Shown here piece by piece: positions 37,047-45,329 of a stretch of DNA of 64,000 nt. This DNA comes from Arthrobacter alpinus. Its GTDB lineage: Bacteria > Actinomycetota > Actinomycetes > Actinomycetales > Micrococcaceae. Position 1 is the stretch's first letter. Each line of letters opens with the position of its first letter. The position numbers and the translations under genes are program-made. The stretch lies in contig NZ_CP012677.1 of NCBI RefSeq assembly GCF_001294625.1, positions 1,860,001 through 1,924,000 on the forward strand. Reading direction: 5' to 3'. The notes below the pieces were generated by a model. It did no database searches and was not told where the DNA came from. It saw only the letters and a program-made list of their open reading frames with translations.

Positions 37047-37748
37047 ATGGCAAACATACTGATGATCGTTTCCGCCGCCGATTCCCTCTCCATGCGGGAC
37101 GGCAGCGAACACCCCACCGGATATTGGGCAGAGGAGCTGGTCGTTTCGCACAAGACCCTGCTCGACGCCGGCCACACGGTTCACATCGCAACTCCCGGGG
37201 GCGTGAAGCCCACCGTGGACCAAGTGAGCCTGATGGATGAACCTGCAGGGGGCAAGGATAGGGCAGACGGTTTCCGTGATTACATCGCTTCCATGGACGC
37301 CGAGCTGACCGCCCCGCTGGTGCTGGCCGAAGTGAGCTCCGAGACCTACGACGTCGTCGTTATGCCCGGCGGGCACGGACCCATGACCGATCTGTACAAA
37401 GATGCGGATTTGGGCCGGCTGCTGATCGCCGCCAACACGGCCGGCAAAATAATTGCCCCCTTCTGCCACGGCCCGGCGGCTCTGCTGAGCGCCGTCGAGG
37501 CCGATGGCACGTTCGCCTTCGACGGTCGCCGACTGACAGTATTCACCAACGAGGAAGAACTCAACGGCGGAACCGGGCCCAACACTCCCTGGTTCGTCGA
37601 GGACGCACTGCAGGAAAAGGGCGCCATCATCGAAAACGCTGCCCCTTGGAGCTCCAATGTGGTCCGCGACGGCAACCTCATCACCGGACAAAACCCACAG
37701 TCCAGCGAGGACGTCGCCAAGGAAGTCATCAAGGCCATGCAGAAATAG
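37047..37748 (+). CDS. DJ-1/PfpI family type 1 glutamine amidotransferase-like protein
   Basis: 233 residues from the ATG at 37047 with AGGAGC upstream. The nucleophile elbow APFCHGPAALL places the reactive Cys at 140 next to His 141. VVVMPGGHGPMTDLY precedes it and GYWAEELV carries the partner Glu (29/30), as in Hsp31/YajL-like glyoxalase-chaperone members. It probably deals with reactive aldehydes or glyoxal together with the upstream aldo-keto reductase. Complete C-terminus (EVIKAMQK). Confidence 0.9.
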   Translation: MANILMIVSAADSLSMRDGSEHPTGYWAEELVVSHKTLLDAGHTVHIATPGGVKPTVDQVSLMDEPAGGKDRADGFRDYIASMDAELTAPLVLAEVSSETYDVVVMPGGHGPMTDLYKDADLGRLLIAANTAGKIIAPFCHGPAALLSAVEADGTFAFDGRRLTVFTNEEELNGGTGPNTPWFVEDALQEKGAIIENAAPWSSNVVRDGNLITGQNPQSSEDVAKEVIKAMQK

Positions 37749-37945
37749 CAGCAGCTGAGACGGGTCCGGCCGCACCGGGCCCGTCTCAGGCAAGGCAAGC
37801 CGCGGGCTAAGGTGTGCCTAGGTTGCCAAGACGGCTAACGGGCACACCTAACACTGATCCTGTACGTATTGCGAACTCGATTTGAACCACCGGGTTATGT
37901 ACGACGACGACACAAGTAAAACGGCGGCATGATTCCCGGGACGGC

Positions 37946-38563
37946 TCAGCTCTGGGTGGAGCTGTAGCCTGCGCCATCTTGGTCGGACTCTGGAAGGTCA
38001 AGGACTATCTCATTGTGACGCAGCCACCATGGCTTGAATGGCGGATCAAATCTTGCGAAACGCGGTGCGCCAATCGACGCGAGACCGGCTTCTCTCAAAG
38101 CAGTTCTCAGCGATTGGAGATGCTGCTGATAGCGCACGTTACTCCAGCGCCCGTTGAAGCGGATAACTGCAGCAAGGCTCTCTGGAACTGTCCTTAGGTG
38201 CACCCTGGGATTGGTGGGCCAAGGTGCGCTCTCGATGGTGAACCCTTCCGGTAAGACAAAGGCGATCCGGAACTTTGGCGTCCCGCAGTCATCCCCTTGA
38301 CCCTCAACTGCTTGCTGCAGGACGGGGGCGGTCATCGAGATCTTTTCTGGAGCAGCGTCCTGCACCACCGGGGCGGTCATCGGAACTTTCTGGTTTGCCT
38401 GGTTCTCTCCGTTGATATAGGCAAAAAGGTACCGGAATGCGAGGTTGCCAGCATCTTCAAAGGCTCCCTCGACAAGAACCTCGGCAAGGAGATGTTCGGA
38501 ATAGCGGCGTACCTCGAAACCATCGTAGCTGCGCACTATTTGGAAAGGCTGTTGCTCAGTCAT
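37946..38563 (-). CDS. SOUL family heme-binding protein
   Basis: 205 residues. FQIVRSYDGFEVRRYSEHLLAEVLVEG, FRYLFAYINGENQANQKVPMTAPVV, KISMTAPVLQQ and the later FVLPEGFTIESAPWPTNPRVHLRTVPES, plus PWWLRHNEIVLDL, are the complete SOUL/HBP pattern. These proteins bind heme or tetrapyrroles. It is convergent with the DJ-1 gene and divergent from the FAD oxidoreductase. A role in tetrapyrrole-linked photo-oxidative stress is inferred from context only. Confidence 0.92.
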   Translation of the reverse strand: MTEQQPFQIVRSYDGFEVRRYSEHLLAEVLVEGAFEDAGNLAFRYLFAYINGENQANQKVPMTAPVVQDAAPEKISMTAPVLQQAVEGQGDDCGTPKFRIAFVLPEGFTIESAPWPTNPRVHLRTVPESLAAVIRFNGRWSNVRYQQHLQSLRTALREAGLASIGAPRFARFDPPFKPWWLRHNEIVLDLPESDQDGAGYSSTQS

Positions 38564-38866
38564 GTCATCACGGTACTCCTACCCCGTTGTATATCGAGGT
38601 GGAACCGACTGTCAAAAACTCCTTACGTAAATCCGCGCCCCGAATCCAGGAGTTATCGGCGCCGGAACAGACGGCGAGAAACTTACATCCGCGAAGTGCC
38701 CTTTGCTCTCGGAAAATTGTTCTACGGTAAGATCAATTTTCCTCGGGAAGGGCCATTTCATGGTGAAAAATACCGTCCGTTCACGGACTTTCATTGGTGG
38801 ATCGAGGCTAAGCTCTGGTATGGCACGAAATAATACGATAATTCCTGACCGAAGAAGGAAACTACC
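38564..38866 (+). promoter_or_regulatory. intergenic region with conserved promoter block of FAD oxidoreductase
   Basis: The last 88 bases (38779-38866) are the twin of 29752-29841, including GTGGATCGAGG, GGTA, GGCACGAAATA and the AAGAAGG ribosome site about 10 bases before GTG. The rest shows no gene. Confidence 0.5.
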
Positions 38867-40498
38867 GTGAAAGTGATTGTTATTGGTGCGGGACTAGCGG
38901 GGCTGCGTGCCGCAGGGCTGGCCTCCGAACAAGGGCACGACGTCACGATCCTAGAAGCCTCAAAAAGAGTTGGTGGCCGCGTCGATACCGAGCTGGTTGA
39001 CGGATTTCGGTGCGACCGTGGGTTCCAGCTTATTAATCCTGGCTACCCGGACGCTCGGCGGGCACTGAACCTCAAGGACCTAGATCTGCATGCGTTTGGA
39101 CACGGTGTCGCGGTTCGAGATGAGCATGGTGTTCAGATATTGGCGGATCCTTTTCGGCATCCCTCATACCTGAGAGGACTGTTCGGCGGTACGGTTAAGC
39201 TAAGCGACGTTTCTGCGTTACTCCGTTGGACCCGCCTTGCGCGCAGCGAATCTCTGACGCTGCACCAGGTCATCGACCAAGCTGGTTTCTCTACACCCTT
39301 ACGCAAGGTCATCGAAAGATTCTTTTCGGGTGTGGTGGCGGACCGGGATCTAAAAACCGTGGCGTCCTCAGCTCGAATACTGGCCTGGTATTTCGCCCAG
39401 GGAATCCCGGCGTTGCCGTCGCAAGGAATGTCTGCCGTGGCACATCAGGTGGCTGCGCCGATCTTAGAGCACATCCGATTCTCAACGATCGTAGAGTCCC
39501 TCATCAGCCACAAGGGCCAAGTGAAAGTAGTCTGCGCCTCCGGCGAAGAGATGATAGCGGACCGGGTGGTGGTGTCCACCGGCCCCCGGGTTAGTGCCCG
39601 GCTCACTGGACAGCCGGAGCCCACCATGAATTCCCTGACCACGTGGTGGTTCGATGCTCCCCAGCGACCCAGTACATTGCCCTTCCTTTACTTGGATGTA
39701 CGCGGAGAGTCCCGACTGACCCATACTTCGGTGATCTCCAATTCCTGCCCGTCATACGCCCCTGCTGGACGTCATCTGGTGCAAGCGACCGTCGTCGGTG
39801 CGCACGATTTAGATGACAGCGAAGCCATGACCCAAGCAGCCAGCGTCATGGGGGTTCATAATCCCGACTGGAGATTACTGGTGCGCCACGACATTCCCGA
39901 TGCCTTGCCCACCATCGAACCCGGGCAACGTCCCCTGGATAGCGGGATCGCCGGAGTGATAATAGCCGGAGACTCGGCGGAATTCTCCATTCAGGGTGCA
40001 TTAGCAAGTGGGGCTGCCGCGGCACACGCGCTGGGAAATACAAGGGGAATGGTCAATGCGCGTGAGCCTCTGAGCGATACGTTCGCCCTGCGGATCCGGT
40101 GTATCGGCGACGCCAGGGACATATGGGAAAAGTTGACCGATCTAGATGGCCACACCAGAGCCATTCCGCTCACCGTAGTGACGCCAGCACACAGCAGGAT
40201 GCGCGATGGCCTCGAATTTGTCGCACTCACGTCACTGGGGCCAGTGAAAATAGCAGACCGCATGCTGGTACGGCGGGCTGAAGCACCTAGTGAGGGAATG
40301 CCGGGACGTCTAGTAGTATCAAAATTTGGCCCGGTTGCAGGCGAAGTGGAGGCTAGCATCGAACAACATGGCTCCGAGGTCCTAGTAGTTTGGCGCCAGA
40401 GCCTCCGGCCGGCGTGGCTGCCACGCTGGCTCAGGCCACTTGGAACTGTTGTCGCACGAGCAGGCTACGGCATGGGACTGCGTAAACTGCTGACCTGA
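38867..40498 (+). CDS. FAD-dependent oxidoreductase fused to SRPBCC-like domain
   Basis: 543 residues from GTG 38867. Residues 1 to about 390 are an amine-oxidase/phytoene-desaturase-like flavoprotein: VIGAGLAGLRAAGLASEQGHDVTILEASKRVGGRVDTE at the N-terminus and SGIAGVIIAGDSAEFSIQGALASGAAAA as the C-terminal FAD motif. From about 398, RIRCIGDARDIWEKLTDLDGHTRAIPLTVVTPAHSRMRDGLEFV to the end resembles a START/SRPBCC ligand-binding domain. A desaturase-type enzyme carrying its own hydrophobic-ligand module is unusual. A broken paralog lies at 29842. Relatives of the flavoprotein part occur in singlet-oxygen regulons. Confidence 0.88.
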   Translation: MKVIVIGAGLAGLRAAGLASEQGHDVTILEASKRVGGRVDTELVDGFRCDRGFQLINPGYPDARRALNLKDLDLHAFGHGVAVRDEHGVQILADPFRHPSYLRGLFGGTVKLSDVSALLRWTRLARSESLTLHQVIDQAGFSTPLRKVIERFFSGVVADRDLKTVASSARILAWYFAQGIPALPSQGMSAVAHQVAAPILEHIRFSTIVESLISHKGQVKVVCASGEEMIADRVVVSTGPRVSARLTGQPEPTMNSLTTWWFDAPQRPSTLPFLYLDVRGESRLTHTSVISNSCPSYAPAGRHLVQATVVGAHDLDDSEAMTQAASVMGVHNPDWRLLVRHDIPDALPTIEPGQRPLDSGIAGVIIAGDSAEFSIQGALASGAAAAHALGNTRGMVNAREPLSDTFALRIRCIGDARDIWEKLTDLDGHTRAIPLTVVTPAHSRMRDGLEFVALTSLGPVKIADRMLVRRAEAPSEGMPGRLVVSKFGPVAGEVEASIEQHGSEVLVVWRQSLRPAWLPRWLRPLGTVVARAGYGMGLRKLLT

Positions 40499-40812
40499 AA
40501 TGCGCCTTGTCGAGATCGCCCAGGAGGTAGCCGCCGTCCATGTTGATGACCTTGGCGCAGTTAAACACTGATTTGATTGGAAATCCGGTGTGGATACGAT
40601 GACCGCTCAGCGACACCACTAAAATCTCCCTGAGCCGCTTTAGATGTTTCTACCAGCGGACACCAAGTGCCAATTGCGAAGCCCATATGGCTGCTAACTG
40701 GCCTCCATCCGTAGGGCCATTGTTACGCGTCGCAGTGGATGGCTATAAGTAGCCGCGTTGCTTGACGATGAGTCTTGATTTCTCCGGGTTCCCGGTTTAG
40801 CTCTTGACCTTC
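40499..40812. other. no gene seen before the IS110 element
   Basis: About 310 bases. A short minus-strand frame (KVINMDGGYL, about 40530-40560) is reminiscent of an SDR C-terminus but too short to name. Confidence 0.35.
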
Positions 40813-40832
40813 TGAGGTGTACTAATGATGTG

Positions 40833-41074
40833 AGACGTTGATACTGGTATTGGGTGTTTCGTCGGGTATGACCCCATATGGGGCTGACGGCTCCAGGCGG
40901 GGTTTGTCTTGAATCGGATCTGTCTGCTCGGCGGGCGCCTTTTATTAGGTGGCGGTCAAGCGGGCATGACCTTATAGGAGCCTGAGCACGGCCAGTGATC
41001 TCGTCAACGTCTTGTCTGCCAGCCTGATCGCCACCTTTCAATTGTAGGCAGATTGGAAGGATGGGAAACAGGCC
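40833..41074 (+). ncRNA. candidate IS110 bridge-RNA region
   Basis: Non-coding 5' region of the IS110 element. It matches the reverse complement of about 53890-54120 over its full length, with conserved blocks (GGGGTTTGTCTTGAATC / GGAGTTTGTCTTGAATC, CAGTGATCTCGTCAACGTCT, GGCAGATTGGAAGGATGGG) separated by variable stretches. IS110 bridge RNAs occupy this position and combine conserved stems with variable guide loops. Assignment by position only. Confidence 0.45.
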
Positions 41075-41919
41075 ATGGCTCAGATTATCGCGGGTGTAGA
41101 TACACATAAAGACACCCATTACGCGGCAGTGATCAGTTTGCAGTGCGAGCACCTCAGCGCGGTGCAGTTCCCGGCAACGAAAGCGGGATATCAGGCACTG
41201 ACAGCATTTATCACCTGCCAAGGAGAACTCCTGCGGGGTAGGAATCGAGGGGACCAACTCCTACGGGGCTGGATTGACCCGTCATCTTCAGGCCCGAAAT
41301 ATTGAAGTCGTGGAAGTGATCCGCCCGGCCAAAGTGGTGCGCCGTATGAAGGGTAAATCCGATGCCATTGACGCCTACACTGCAGCGCACACTGCCTTGA
41401 CCCACCAAGACGTCGTCACTGCGAAGACCAGTGTCGGCACGGTAGAAGCCATCCGGGTCATCCATGCTGGGCGCAGATCAGCATTGAAGGCGCACGCTGA
41501 GGTTATTACCCAGATCAAGAGTCTTCTCGTCACGGCTCCAGAGAAGGTTCGTGCCCAGTATCGGAGCCTTTCCACCAAGAAGCTCGTGGGCCAACTTGCC
41601 GCTTCCCATACTCATGTAAGGGTTGACTGTGTGGAAACGGCAACGCGTTCAGCGCTGAAACGATTGGCAAAACGCTATATCTACCTGGATGAGGAAATCA
41701 CTATCTGCGAGGGTGAACTTCAGGCTCTCGTAGAGCAGGTAAACGAGGCCCTGACCGCCGTAAGGGGAGTTTCCACAATCATTGCCAGCCAGCTACTCAT
41801 TAAAGCCGGCGACAATCCTGAGCGGTTACAAAGCGAAGATGCTTTTGCCGCTCTCTGCGGGGTATCACCGTTGCCAGCATCCTCTAGACAAACGAACAGG
41901 TTTCGCCTGAACCGTGGCG

Positions 41920-43248
41920 GTGACAGGGCCAGGGCTAATGCAAAGTCGCTGGTAGTGGTCTGATTCTGGCGAGTTTGAGGGCGCGGTGGGCGCTTCTGGC
42001 GGTGTGTCTGGTGGCTTTGGCGATGTTGGCTATTCTTGCGATTCTGTAGAGGCTGATGGCCAGGTTCCTGAGGGAGGCCATGAGCCTGGGCGCGTTGCCG
42101 GTCCTTACCATTGATTTGTCCTCCAGGAAGACCACGTCCCGAACCCAGTGGAGGCGATTTTCTATGGTCCAGTGCCCACGGACCATGGTGTTCAGATCCG
42201 CTGCACTGGTAGTTTCTGCTGGCAGGGACGTGATGATGTAGACCGTTTCTACGCTCCACTTCGTGCCGTTGGTCCGGCGGGAGCGGCGGGTGATCTGCGC
42301 GGCCTGGGACGCATGGGGGAACAGGATGCCGGCGTCAATGGTGACGACCTTGATGGAGCGGGATCCTTTGCGGCCGTGTTTTTTGTAGGGCTGTTTGTTG
42401 CCGACGGGTACGTCTTTCCATGGCAGTTCCTTGAGTTGGCGCTGCAAGCTGCGCTGGTTTCCTTTCACGGTCATGATGTAGTGGGCACCACGTTTGATCA
42501 GGTATTCCGCGTGGGAGCGCTGGGTATGGAGTGCATCCATGGTGATGATCATGCCGAGGAGGTTCTTGATGGTGTCCAGCAGGTCCTCAAAGCGGGTGAT
42601 CTCGTTGGTCTTGATGCCGATACTGACCTGCCCAAGGATGGTGCCGGTGGCGTGGTCAACGGCAGCCATCAAGTGCACCCGGTCCCCGCCACCGTTCTTG
42701 GCTCCCCGGACTTCTTTCCCGTCGATGGCAATGACCTTGGGCTTGACCTGGGCGATGACCCAGGCACCGAAAGCGGTATCGAAGACGTCCCCGTCGACCC
42801 TGGCCAAGACCCGCTGGATCGTGGTGACGTGGGGGACCTTGATTCCGGCCTTCGCCAAGGGTCCACGTCCGGTGTCGGCGGCCCATTCAGAAATTTCGGC
42901 GAAGGATTTGGCCCCGGTCAGCACCGCGCAGACCGCCAAGGCCAGGATCTCGGTCAGCCCGTGCCTGATGCCCCGTCGTTTTCGGGGGTCTGGGATCGAG
43001 TCCAGGACATCCCGCATCGTCCCGGGCGTCAACGAGGCCTTGGCCTGCTCGGGGACGGCCTCCAGTTGGCGGACAAGGGTCGTGATAGTGGAAGATGGCA
43101 TGCGGGAACTCCTGTTGCACATGATTGGTCTGAACAATCACCATGTTTAACAGGGGTTCTCAATACTTAAAAGCTCGGCCCGGATCGTCTCACATTTTAA
43201 GACGCCAACGCCCCACTAACGACTTTGCATCAGCCCTGGTGACAGGGC
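41920..43248 (-). mobile_element. ISAs1-family insertion sequence with 10-bp target duplication
   Basis: Element 41930-43238 (1309 bp) with inverted ends CAGGGCT(A/G)ATGCAAAGTCG. The decamer GTGACAGGGC is duplicated outside both ends (41920-41929 and 43239-43248). Inserted in the IS110 transposase gene. Confidence 0.93.
41935..43101 (-). CDS. ISAs1 family transposase
   Basis: 388 residues from the ATG at 43101, with CAGGAG seven bases upstream. DVLDSIPDPRKRRGIRHGLTEILALAVCAVLTGAKSF is the DDE_Tnp_1-associated N-terminus. IAIDGKEVRGAKNGGGDRVHLMAAVDHATG, MDALHTQRSHAEYLIKRGAHYIMTVKGNQ and WTIENRLHWVRDVVFLEDKS carry the DDE catalytic residues. No lesion is seen, so this copy may be active. The stop codon lies five bases inside the terminal repeat. 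Confidence 0.93.
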   Translation of the reverse strand: MPSSTITTLVRQLEAVPEQAKASLTPGTMRDVLDSIPDPRKRRGIRHGLTEILALAVCAVLTGAKSFAEISEWAADTGRGPLAKAGIKVPHVTTIQRVLARVDGDVFDTAFGAWVIAQVKPKVIAIDGKEVRGAKNGGGDRVHLMAAVDHATGTILGQVSIGIKTNEITRFEDLLDTIKNLLGMIITMDALHTQRSHAEYLIKRGAHYIMTVKGNQRSLQRQLKELPWKDVPVGNKQPYKKHGRKGSRSIKVVTIDAGILFPHASQAAQITRRSRRTNGTKWSVETVYIITSLPAETTSAADLNTMVRGHWTIENRLHWVRDVVFLEDKSMVRTGNAPRLMASLRNLAISLYRIARIANIAKATRHTARSAHRALKLARIRPLPATLH

Positions 43249-43665
43249 AGCGAACTCTGCCTTGTATCAAATCGCTTTGGTACGTATGGCCAGTGATCCA
43301 ATGACGAAAATCTAGGTTGCCAAGCGCACTGCCGACGGTAAGACGAAGAAGGAAATCCTGCGGTGCCTCAAACGTGCCATTGCCAGGGAAGTCTTTCACC
43401 TGCTCACCAACCCGCAACCGGTCATCCATGGCAAAGACCTCCGAGCCTTCCGCCTCGAAATTGGGCTCACTCTCACTGCCGCGGCGCAGTTCCTAGACAG
43501 CGATCTCAACCGCCTATCCAGACTCGAACGAGGTATCACCAAAGACCAGAAACGAGCCCTTGAATACCAAAAGTGGCTCACTGATTATTAGCAGCTGCAA
43601 ACACTGAAAACACTCGCTTGACACCTAATACCAGCATCAACGCCGCACATCATTAGTACACCTCA

Positions 43666-44061
43666 AATGACGACCTCGAAGCACTGAGGATGCCCGGCAA
43701 CGTAAATATGGATACCGAGTCGCCCTTCGCCCTATTGCTGATCGGCCAACCCACCTTGCGGCGACGATTAAATCTAGCGGTCATGGCCGCTCTGGACAAA
43801 CGCATCGGCACACGGTTCACCATCGGCGGCATGAACGCCGATGACACCGGTGCATACATCAAGGGACACGTCGGCTTCGCCAGCCGATCTGATCCCATAT
43901 TTTCCGAGGACACGATCACCGTCATCCATCTAGAATCCCGCGGCTATCCCCGCACCATCAACGACCTTGCCCTCGCCGCGCTCATGGCTACCCGCTCAAC
44001 GAAAAGCGCGATCGTGGACCAGTCCGCAGCACAATCAGCGGTCAGTGAATTCAGCGAGTAA
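43666..44061 (+). pseudogene. AAA ATPase (ExeA/transposition-type) C-terminal fragment
   Basis: From DLEALRMPGNVNMDTESPFALLLIGQPTLRRRLNLAVMAALDKRIGTRFTIGGM to the stop at 44061 this is the C-terminal half of an ExeA/TniB-like ATPase that accompanies some transposases (sensor region LIGQPTLRRRL). The Walker A and B part is missing because the IS110 end abuts the frame at 43665. An ATG at 43690 permits a 123-residue product. Followed by a strong terminator. Confidence 0.65.
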
Positions 44062-44104
44062 CCTCTCCGGCAACACTGACGATCATGCAGCCACCATGGC
44101 CAGG

Positions 44105-44137
44105 AGCACCCCGCCAGGAAAATCCTGGCGGGGTGCT
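44105..44137 (+). terminator. Rho-independent terminator
   Basis: 15-bp perfect stem AGCACCCCGCCAGGA / TCCTGGCGGGGTGCT with a three-A loop, followed by TTTC. Placed 44 bases after the ATPase fragment stop. Confidence 0.85.
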
Positions 44138-44267
44138 TTCATACCCAACTCGTCGTCAAACCCGGTGGCGGCCCCATCGTAAAATAGTGCGACGGTCAAC
44201 ACGTCCATGGTCTGATGCAGTCGTCTTTCTGCTGAAAGTATTCGATTCATGTCTCAGTGGTTCCTTA

Positions 44268-44849
44268 TCAGGTGACGGTGAGCTGGGTGTACATGCCGGC
44301 GGCGTAATAGCCGGCGAGATTGCAGAACAACTCGTACTGCCCCGGCGCAAGGATAATGCTCACCAAGTCTGAGCCTCCGGGCACGATACCCTGGCCAGCG
44401 CCTTCTGCGCAGGTATTGGAGGCCTCCCCAAGACTGCCCGTTTCATCGATCTTCGCATTACCGCCGATCGGGCGTGCGCCCACAACTTGAGACTCGAGAA
44501 GGGGAAGAACGACCATTTCGTGGGTGATGCTACCCAGGTTCGTGACGAGAAAGGACACAGCCCCGTGTGCAACGGTAACCTGGTCTGCGTGCAAGCCCAT
44601 GGCGCCACCGGTCATCGGTCCACCACCACCGCCCATCATGGGCCCGCCCATGTTCGTCAGGGCGACGTTCACTGTCATTCCAAAACGAATCGGCACCGTG
44701 CATGCCCGCTCTGGTGATCCCTGCCCGCCCGCGGTGAACTCGCCTCCCAGCGCGCCTATCGTCACCAGGGACCACCCGGCAAGAAGCAACGTTGCCAGAA
44801 TCCCAAGGATCACCCATGCTCGGGACGACCACGCACTAACGGACATCAT
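44268..44849 (-). CDS. sulfocyanin/cupredoxin-like membrane-anchored protein lacking one Cu ligand
   Basis: 193 residues: one N-terminal membrane helix (residues 9-35), a Met/Gly-rich linker (MGGPMMGGGGGPMTGGAMG) and a C-terminal cupredoxin-like domain. Type-1 copper ligands are expected as His, Cys, His, Met. H110 (ITHEMVVLPL), C176 (LFCNLAG) and M186 (AAGMYTQ) are present. The expected second His, in what is normally GHYAAGM, is Tyr181 (codon TAT). Copper binding may be altered or lost. The start overlaps the stop of the SHOCT gene (ATGA), so they are coupled. Confidence 0.75.
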   Translation of the reverse strand: MMSVSAWSSRAWVILGILATLLLAGWSLVTIGALGGEFTAGGQGSPERACTVPIRFGMTVNVALTNMGGPMMGGGGGPMTGGAMGLHADQVTVAHGAVSFLVTNLGSITHEMVVLPLLESQVVGARPIGGNAKIDETGSLGEASNTCAEGAGQGIVPGGSDLVSIILAPGQYELFCNLAGYYAAGMYTQLTVT

Positions 44850-45100
44850 TCCGGTCGTCGAAGAGCGGCATGGCGGGCGAGGTATTCGCTTTCATCGATC
44901 TCCCCGCGGGCGAAACGCTCGTGCAGGATACGCTCGGCCTCGTAGTGTGAGGGGCGCATGTCGGGCGTTCCCTGGCCGGGGTGCGGGCGTCGAAGAAGAA
45001 CCACGATGACGATCACCACCCCGCTCCAGAACAAAACCATCAGCACTGCCATCGCAATCCAGCCAGTCATTCCCCAGCTGTCGCCACCATATCCGTACAT
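44846..45100 (-). CDS. small SHOCT-domain membrane protein
   Basis: 84 residues from ATG 45100 with GGAGG seven bases upstream; a 24-residue longer frame has no ribosome site. One membrane helix (WIAMAVLMVLFWSGVVIVIVVLL) is followed by the SHOCT motif AERILHERFARGEIDESEYLARHAAL. SHOCT proteins of this size frequently accompany copper genes in actinobacteria. Translationally coupled to the cupredoxin gene. Confidence 0.85.
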   Translation of the reverse strand: MYGYGGDSWGMTGWIAMAVLMVLFWSGVVIVIVVLLRRPHPGQGTPDMRPSHYEAERILHERFARGEIDESEYLARHAALRRPE

Positions 45101-45329
45101 GGTCAAACCTCCGTTTACTTGAAAAGCTAGCGCGCCTCCCGCTCGGGAAATAGAGCCATAGGTCCTTTTCAAGCGAGCTGCCCCTCCGGTACGTGCCGCA
45201 CTTCCAATGGGGCCCGTTCAGGTGCGCACAGGTCTGTCCATACCCGATCACCGTGGTTGATCTTTCAAAACGTTCCTCGCCACAAATGCCCCAGCAGGTG
45301 GACACGTGACATAGAACGTGAAGGAGGAC

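Larger units (their letters stand above)
41075..43591 (+). pseudogene. IS110 family transposase, frameshifted and split by ISAs1
   Basis: Starts ATG 41075 MAQIIAGVDTHKDTHYAAVIS. A frameshift near 41235 leads into GVGIEGTNSYGAGLTRHLQ, then RRMKGKSDAIDAYTAA and LLIKAGDNPERLQSEDAFAALCGVSPLPASS, stopping where ISAs1 enters at 41930. The protein resumes after 43239 (GDRAANSALYQIALVRMAS), meets a TAG after MTKI, and ends with LEYQKWLTDY at 43591. Three independent lesions. Confidence 0.9.
40813..43665 (+). mobile_element. IS110-family element with long terminal inverted repeats, split by ISAs1
   Basis: TGAGGTGTACTAATGATGTG at 40813-40832 recurs inverted at 43646-43665. The similarity runs on inward for about 45 bp (CGTTGAT(A/G)CTGGTATT(G/A)GGTGT). 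Without the 1309-bp ISAs1 and its duplication the element would be about 1.53 kb, a normal IS110 size. Terminal repeats of this length are not expected for the IS110 group. A 262-bp non-coding region precedes the recombinase and is conserved in a second copy at 53.8-54.1 kb. Confidence 0.75.

Noticed and set aside
40431..40619. Short minus-strand frame with INMDGGYL resembling an SDR C-terminus
   Set aside because: Too short and overlaps the end of the FAD fusion gene; cannot be supported.
42148..43170. 340-codon plus-strand frame opposite the ISAs1 transposase
   Set aside because: Antisense shadow of a well-supported transposase.
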